Assembly: GCF_000718255.1 (NCBI RefSeq)
Contig: NZ_JOFJ01000019.1
Coordinates: 62,001-126,000, forward strand
Direction: 5' to 3'
Origin: Spirillospora albida
Lineage (GTDB): Bacteria > Actinomycetota > Actinomycetes > Streptosporangiales > Streptosporangiaceae
DNA length: 64,000 nucleotides
The notes under the pieces were generated by a model. The model saw nothing but the letters and a program-made list of their open reading frames with translations. It was not told where the DNA came from and searched no databases. Numbering within the stretch: position 1 is the first letter of the stretch; each line of letters starts with the position of its first letter. Shown here one piece after another: positions 60,035-64,000 of the stretch. A program made the translations under genes and the position numbers.

Positions 60035-60062
60035 CGGGGTTCGCTGATCGGGACGAACCCCG
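60035..60062. promoter_or_regulatory. Inverted repeat between the carboxylase and PEP carboxylase genes
   Basis: CGGGGTTCG (60035-60043) and CGAACCCCG (60054-60062) match perfectly around a 10-base spacer. It stands just before the -10 of PEP carboxylase and near the minus-strand promoter, so one factor could control carboxylation in both directions. Confidence 0.6.
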
Positions 60063-60082
60063 CCCTTGTCTAGGCTTGGCCT

Positions 60083-62707
60083 GTGGCTACGAAGACGCGT
60101 GACATCTTCCGGCAGGACCTGCCCGAACCGCTCCGCCGCGACGTCCGTCTGCTGGGCGCGATGCTCGGCGACGGTCTCGTCGAGTACGGCGGCCGAGATC
60201 TGCTGGACGACGTGGAGCGGCTCCGCCACGCGGTGATCGCGGCCCGCCGGGGCGAGACGGAGGTCGAGGACGCCGCCGCGCTCGTCGAGTCGTGGTCGCT
60301 GGAGCGGGCCGGGCAGGTCGCGCGGGCGTTCACGGTGTACTTCCACCTGACGAACCTCGCGGAGGAGCACCACCGGATCCGCACGCTGCGGGAGCGCGAC
60401 ACCGGCGGCGCGGTCCGCGGGTCGGTGGCGGCGGCCGTCGAGGCGATCCGGGAGGGCGGCGACGACCGGCTCGCCGAGGTCATCGCCGGGCTGGAGTTCC
60501 GGCCGGTGTTCACGGCGCACCCGACGGAGGCGCGCCGCCGCGCGGTCGTCACCGCGATCCAGCGGATCAGCGACCTCCTCGCCGCGCTCAACGCCGGGCA
60601 GGGCGTGGCGGAGCGCGAGGAGACCGAGCGGCGGCTCCGCGAGGAGATCGACCTGCTGTGGCGGACGGCGCTGCGCCGCAACACTCAGATGGACCCGCTG
60701 GACGAGGTCCGCACCGCGATGGCCGCCTTCGACGAGACGATCTTCCGGGTCGTCCCGCACGTCTACCGGTCGGTCGACCGGGCGCTGGGCGGCGGCGGGA
60801 CGGGCACGGCGCCGCCCCGGATGCGGCCGTTCCTGCGGTTCGGCAGCTGGATCGGTGGCGACCGGGACGGCAACCCGTACGTGACGGCGCAGGTCACCCG
60901 GGACGCCGTCATGATCCAGGCCGACCACGTCCTGCGGGCGCTGGAGGCGGCGTGCGGCCGGATCGGACGGGAGCTGACCGTCCACGAGACGATCACGCCT
61001 CCGTCGGAGGCCCTCCGCAACGCGCTGGCCGCCGCCCGCACCGGGCAGCCGGGGCGGCTCGGGGAGATGGAGAAGCGGTCGCCGGGCGAACCGCACCGGC
61101 AGTTCCTGCTGTACGTCGCGTCCCGCATCCGCGCGACCCGGGAGCGCGACGCCGACCTCGCGTACGGATCGCCGGACGAGCTGCTCGCCGACCTGCGGAC
61201 CGTCCAGGACTCCCTGGTCGAGGGCGGCGCGACCCGGCAGGCGTACGGGCGGGTCCAGGAACTGGTCTGGCAGGTCGAGACGTTCGGCTTCCACCTGGCC
61301 GAGCTGGAGATCCGGCAGCACTCCGAGCTGCACGAGAAGGCGATCGCGGAGGTGCGGGCGGGCGGCGAGCAGTCCGAGATGACCCGGGAGATCCTGGAGA
61401 CGCTGCGGGTCGTCGCCTGGATCCAGCGGCGGTTCGGCGTCCAGGCGTGCCACCGCTACGTCGTGTCGTTCACGCGCTCCGCCGAGGACATCGCGAACGT
61501 GCACGAGCTCGCCGCGTCGCTCGGCGACGTCGGGCCCGTCCTGGACGTGGTCCCGCTGTTCGAGACCGGCGAGGACCTGGAGGGCGCGCCGGCCGTCCTG
61601 GAGGGGATGCTGAAGATCCCCGCCGTCCAGAGGCGCCTGGACGACACCGGGCGCCGCCTGGAGGTCATGCTCGGCTACTCCGACTCCGCCAAGCAGCTCG
61701 GCCCGACCAGCGCGATCCTCCGCCTCTACGACACGCAGGAGGCGCTCACCGACTGGGCCGCGCGCAACGGCGTCGTCCTGACCCTGTTCCACGGGCGCGG
61801 CGGCTCCCTCGGACGCGGCGGCGGCCCCGCGAACCGGGCGATCCTCGCGCAGGCGCCTGGATCGGTCGGCGGCCGGTTCAAGGTCACCGAGCAGGGCGAG
61901 GTCATCTTCGCCCGCTACGGCCACCGGGAGATCGCGAAGCGGCACGTCGAGCAGGTCACGAACGCGGTGCTGCTGGCGTCCACGGACGCCGTCCAGGGCC
62001 GCCTCCGCGACGCCGCCGCCCGCTTCCGCCCGCTCGCCGACGAGATCGACGCGGCGGCGAAGGGCGCGTTCCGGAGCCTCATCGAGACCGACGGGTTCGC
62101 CGCGTGGTTCGCCCGGGTCAGCCCCCTGGAGGAGATCTCCGAGCTGCGCATCGGGTCCCGGCCCGCCCGCCGCAAGGCGGCCCGCGGGCTGGAGGACCTG
62201 CGCGCCATCCCGTGGGTGTTCGCGTGGACGCAGACCCGCGTGAACCTGCCCGGCTGGTACGGCCTCGGCAGCGGCCTCGCCGCCGTGTCCGACGACGGGC
62301 GCGACCTCGCCGCGCTCCGCGAGGCGTACGAGGCGTGGCCGCTGTTCAACACCCTCATCGACAACGCGGAGATGAGCCTGGCGAAGTCCGACCGCGCGAT
62401 CGCGGAGCGGTACCTGGCGCTCGGCGAGCGTCCCGAGCTGTCGGAGACGGTCCTGGCCGAGTACGACCGGACGCACCGCCTCGTCCTCGCCGTCACGGGC
62501 CACGAGCGGCTGCTGGAGAACCGGCGCGTGCTCTCCAGGGCCGTCGCGCTCCGCAACCCCTACGTGGACGCCCTGTCACTCCTCCAGCTGCGGGCCCTGG
62601 CGGCCCTGCGCGCGGGGGTGACATCGGAGGAGGAGCGGGCCCACACGGAGGAGCTGCTGCTCCTCTCGGTGAACGGCGTGGCGGCCGGCCTGCAGAACAC
62701 CGGCTGA
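60083..62707 (+). CDS. ppc: Phosphoenolpyruvate carboxylase
   Basis: An 874-residue enzyme fixing bicarbonate onto PEP to give oxaloacetate. Visible are the catalytic His motif FTAHPTEARRRAV (about residue 146), FGSWIGGDRDGNPYVTA, GYSDSAKQLGPTSA (slightly unlike the usual GYSDSGKDAG), FHGRGGSLGRGGGP and the invariant C-terminal NTG. TAGGCT (60071-60076) lies 6 bases before the GTG start, so the mRNA is probably leaderless. It is divergent from the carboxylase genes with a shared inverted repeat. Confidence 0.97.
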   Translation: MATKTRDIFRQDLPEPLRRDVRLLGAMLGDGLVEYGGRDLLDDVERLRHAVIAARRGETEVEDAAALVESWSLERAGQVARAFTVYFHLTNLAEEHHRIRTLRERDTGGAVRGSVAAAVEAIREGGDDRLAEVIAGLEFRPVFTAHPTEARRRAVVTAIQRISDLLAALNAGQGVAEREETERRLREEIDLLWRTALRRNTQMDPLDEVRTAMAAFDETIFRVVPHVYRSVDRALGGGGTGTAPPRMRPFLRFGSWIGGDRDGNPYVTAQVTRDAVMIQADHVLRALEAACGRIGRELTVHETITPPSEALRNALAAARTGQPGRLGEMEKRSPGEPHRQFLLYVASRIRATRERDADLAYGSPDELLADLRTVQDSLVEGGATRQAYGRVQELVWQVETFGFHLAELEIRQHSELHEKAIAEVRAGGEQSEMTREILETLRVVAWIQRRFGVQACHRYVVSFTRSAEDIANVHELAASLGDVGPVLDVVPLFETGEDLEGAPAVLEGMLKIPAVQRRLDDTGRRLEVMLGYSDSAKQLGPTSAILRLYDTQEALTDWAARNGVVLTLFHGRGGSLGRGGGPANRAILAQAPGSVGGRFKVTEQGEVIFARYGHREIAKRHVEQVTNAVLLASTDAVQGRLRDAAARFRPLADEIDAAAKGAFRSLIETDGFAAWFARVSPLEEISELRIGSRPARRKAARGLEDLRAIPWVFAWTQTRVNLPGWYGLGSGLAAVSDDGRDLAALREAYEAWPLFNTLIDNAEMSLAKSDRAIAERYLALGERPELSETVLAEYDRTHRLVLAVTGHERLLENRRVLSRAVALRNPYVDALSLLQLRALAALRAGVTSEEERAHTEELLLLSVNGVAAGLQNTG

Positions 62708-62715
62708 CCCGGCGA

Positions 62716-63486
62716 TCAGGGCCAGACCGGCCTTCGCTTCTCGTTGAAGGCCGCTATGCCCTCCCTGCGGTCCGCGGAGAACGCCGTCGTGCGCCAGGCG
62801 TTCTCCTCCAGGTCCAGGGCGGCCTCCAGGGGGAGCGCGGCGCCCTGGCGCATCGCGCGCTTGGCCGCCCGGACGGCCGTGGGGGAGTTCAGCGCGATCG
62901 TCCCGGCGATCCCGAGGGCCTCCTCCCGGACGGTCCCGGCGGGCACCCGGCGGTCGACGAGCCCGTACTCGACGGCCTCCTCGATGCCGAGGCGGCGGCC
63001 GGTGAACACCAGGTCGGCGGCCTTGCCGGGGCCGAGGCGGCGGAGCGCGAGCTGCGTCCCGCCGCCGCCCGGCACGAGCCCGACCCCCACCTCAGGCAGC
63101 CCGAAGACGGCCGACTCGTCCGCGACGATCAGATCGGTGGACAGCGCGAACTCGCAGCCGCCGCCGAGCGCGTACCCGTGCACGGCCGCGATCACCGGCT
63201 GCGGCAGGTTCAGCACCCCGCCGAACGCGGCCCGGAACACGGGGCGCTGGGCGAGGAGCTCCTCGTCCGACATCCCGTTGCGCTCCTTGAGGTCGGCGCC
63301 GACGCAGAACGCCTTCTCGCCGGCCGCCGACAGGACGACGGCCCGGACGGCCGCGTCCGCCGCGACCTCCGCGCACACCTCCGCGAGCCGCCGCGCCATC
63401 GCCGTCGACAGCGCGTTCAGCGCCTCCGCACGATCCAGCACGATCTCCGCGACATGCCCGTCCCGCCGAAGCGTCACACCAGTCAT
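62716..63486 (-). CDS. Enoyl-CoA hydratase/isomerase family protein
   Basis: A 256-residue crotonase-fold enzyme. The oxyanion-hole loops are AAGEKAFCVGADLKE and HGYALGGGCEFAL; the active-site region is FGLPEVGVGLVPGGGGTQ, with one catalytic Glu visible. The second Glu position seems to be Asp (KAADLVFTG), so exact activity is open. A TAGTGT box (63493-63498) lies 6 bases before the ATG. It hydrates enoyl-CoA in fatty-acid oxidation or a similar path. Ends 9 bases from the convergent ppc stop. Confidence 0.93.
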   Translation of the reverse strand: MTGVTLRRDGHVAEIVLDRAEALNALSTAMARRLAEVCAEVAADAAVRAVVLSAAGEKAFCVGADLKERNGMSDEELLAQRPVFRAAFGGVLNLPQPVIAAVHGYALGGGCEFALSTDLIVADESAVFGLPEVGVGLVPGGGGTQLALRRLGPGKAADLVFTGRRLGIEEAVEYGLVDRRVPAGTVREEALGIAGTIALNSPTAVRAAKRAMRQGAALPLEAALDLEENAWRTTAFSADRREGIAAFNEKRRPVWP

Positions 63487-63529
63487 GGTCGAACACTAGC
63501 GAGCGGAGCCGGTGGGGTTTGATGGGTCG

Positions 63530-64000
63530 GTGAGCACTTCGGGGTATGGAGATCTTGAGCGGCCGCCGCTGCACGAGACGGCGCTGAGGCGGGCGCTGGT
63601 GCGCGCGGACGGGCTGTGGCGCGACGTCCGGGTCGTCCCGGAGACCGGGTCGACGAACGCGGACCTCGCCGCGGCGGCCCGGGAGGGCGCCGCGGAGGGG
63701 ACCGTGCTGGTCACCGAGATGCAGACGGCCGGGCGGGGGCGGCTCGGCAGGACGTGGACGGCGCCGCCCCGGTCGGGGCTGATGTTCTCGCTCCTGGTGC
63801 GGCCCGTGGTGCCGGCGGCGCGGATCGGGTGGCTGCCGCTGCTGACCGGGGTGGCCGTCGCGACGGCCGTGCGCAGGATGAGCGCCGGGTACTTCGAGGG
63901 CGCGGCCGTCGACGCGCGGCTGAAATGGCCGAACGACGTGCTGGTCGGCGAGCGGAAGCTGGCCGGGATCCTCGCGGAGAAGCTGGACGGCGGGCTCGTC
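63530..64000 (+). CDS. birA: Biotin protein ligase, 3' end cut by the window
   Basis: The first 157 codons of a biotin-[acetyl-CoA-carboxylase] ligase. Motifs are PETGSTNADLAAAA, TEMQTAGRGRLGRTW (biotinyl-AMP loop) and LKWPNDVLVGERKLAG with the catalytic Lys. No N-terminal winged helix is present, so it is a group I enzyme without repressor function. GTG at 63530 has ATGGGTCG upstream, a weak site. It would biotinylate the alpha subunit of the carboxylase. It is divergent from the enoyl-CoA hydratase. Confidence 0.93.
   Translation, partial: MSTSGYGDLERPPLHETALRRALVRADGLWRDVRVVPETGSTNADLAAAAREGAAEGTVLVTEMQTAGRGRLGRTWTAPPRSGLMFSLLVRPVVPAARIGWLPLLTGVAVATAVRRMSAGYFEGAAVDARLKWPNDVLVGERKLAGILAEKLDGGLV

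Noticed and set aside
59975..62503. An 842-codon open frame on the minus strand
   Set aside because: It is antisense to PEP carboxylase, whose catalytic motifs are all present; composition is that of a shadow frame.

Overview
The window is high-GC (roughly 70 percent or more) DNA with dense coding, frequent GTG starts and 4-base stop/start overlaps. Its families (ABATE/CGNR regulator, DUF5753/DUF397 pair, split acyl-CoA carboxylase with an epsilon subunit, LpdA-type flavoprotein) point to a filamentous actinomycete. A Streptosporangiales genome such as Actinomadura or a relative is the best guess; no rRNA or tRNA gene is present to confirm it.

Layout. 1-5.4 kb: operon for nucleoside uptake and salvage (ABC ATPase cut by the window edge, two permeases, cytidine deaminase, thymidine phosphorylase). 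5.4-8.1 kb: TetR regulator divergent from a drug-efflux ABC pair with clustered operators between them. 8.4-12.2 kb: secreted protein, YdeI-like protein, a decayed sigma-factor tail, a three-repeat L7/L12-like protein, and an HxlR/DsrE pair. 12.3-22.5 kb: housekeeping genes (adenosine deaminase, phosphohexomutase, purine nucleoside phosphorylase, GGCT-like protein, LpdA-type reductase, biotin carboxylase/BCCP). With the first operon, nucleoside salvage is well represented.

22.5-31.5 kb is an accessory block of lower GC. It holds a WXG100 (type VII secretion) gene set ending in a 722-residue unknown protein, a lipoprotein and a membrane protein; a HigA-like antitoxin whose toxin is broken; an ATPase/XRE-DUF5753/DUF397 regulatory set; an IS5-type insertion sequence with a frameshifted transposase; and a cutinase/PET-hydrolase homologue. 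31.7-36.2 kb is a 1502-residue FHA-FtsK/SpoIIIE ATPase of the EssC type. Divergent from it, 36.5-46.0 kb is a ten-gene Tad (Flp) pilus operon ending in a LysM-BTAD protein.

46.1-58.0 kb: propeller-like lipoprotein; an ABC-F antibiotic-resistance type gene behind a strong promoter, a ten-codon upstream ORF and hairpins; a VOC/pyridoxamine-oxidase operon whose promoter is covered by a palindrome next to a CGNR regulator; a deazaflavin oxidoreductase; a Nudix hydrolase coupled to a 510-residue unknown protein; a LolCDE-type ABC pair with its divergent TetR; and an NYN-domain protein. 58.1-64 kb: carboxylase epsilon and beta subunits, PEP carboxylase, enoyl-CoA hydratase and the start of biotin protein ligase, which would biotinylate the BCCP at 19.9-21.6 kb.

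A recurring signal is a TAnnnT -10 box placed 6-8 nt before the start codon at eight genes, which suggests leaderless transcripts. The most interesting parts are the ABC-F leader, the CGNR operator, the WXG100 operon, the Nudix/unknown pair, the L7/L12-repeat protein and the PET-hydrolase homologue.
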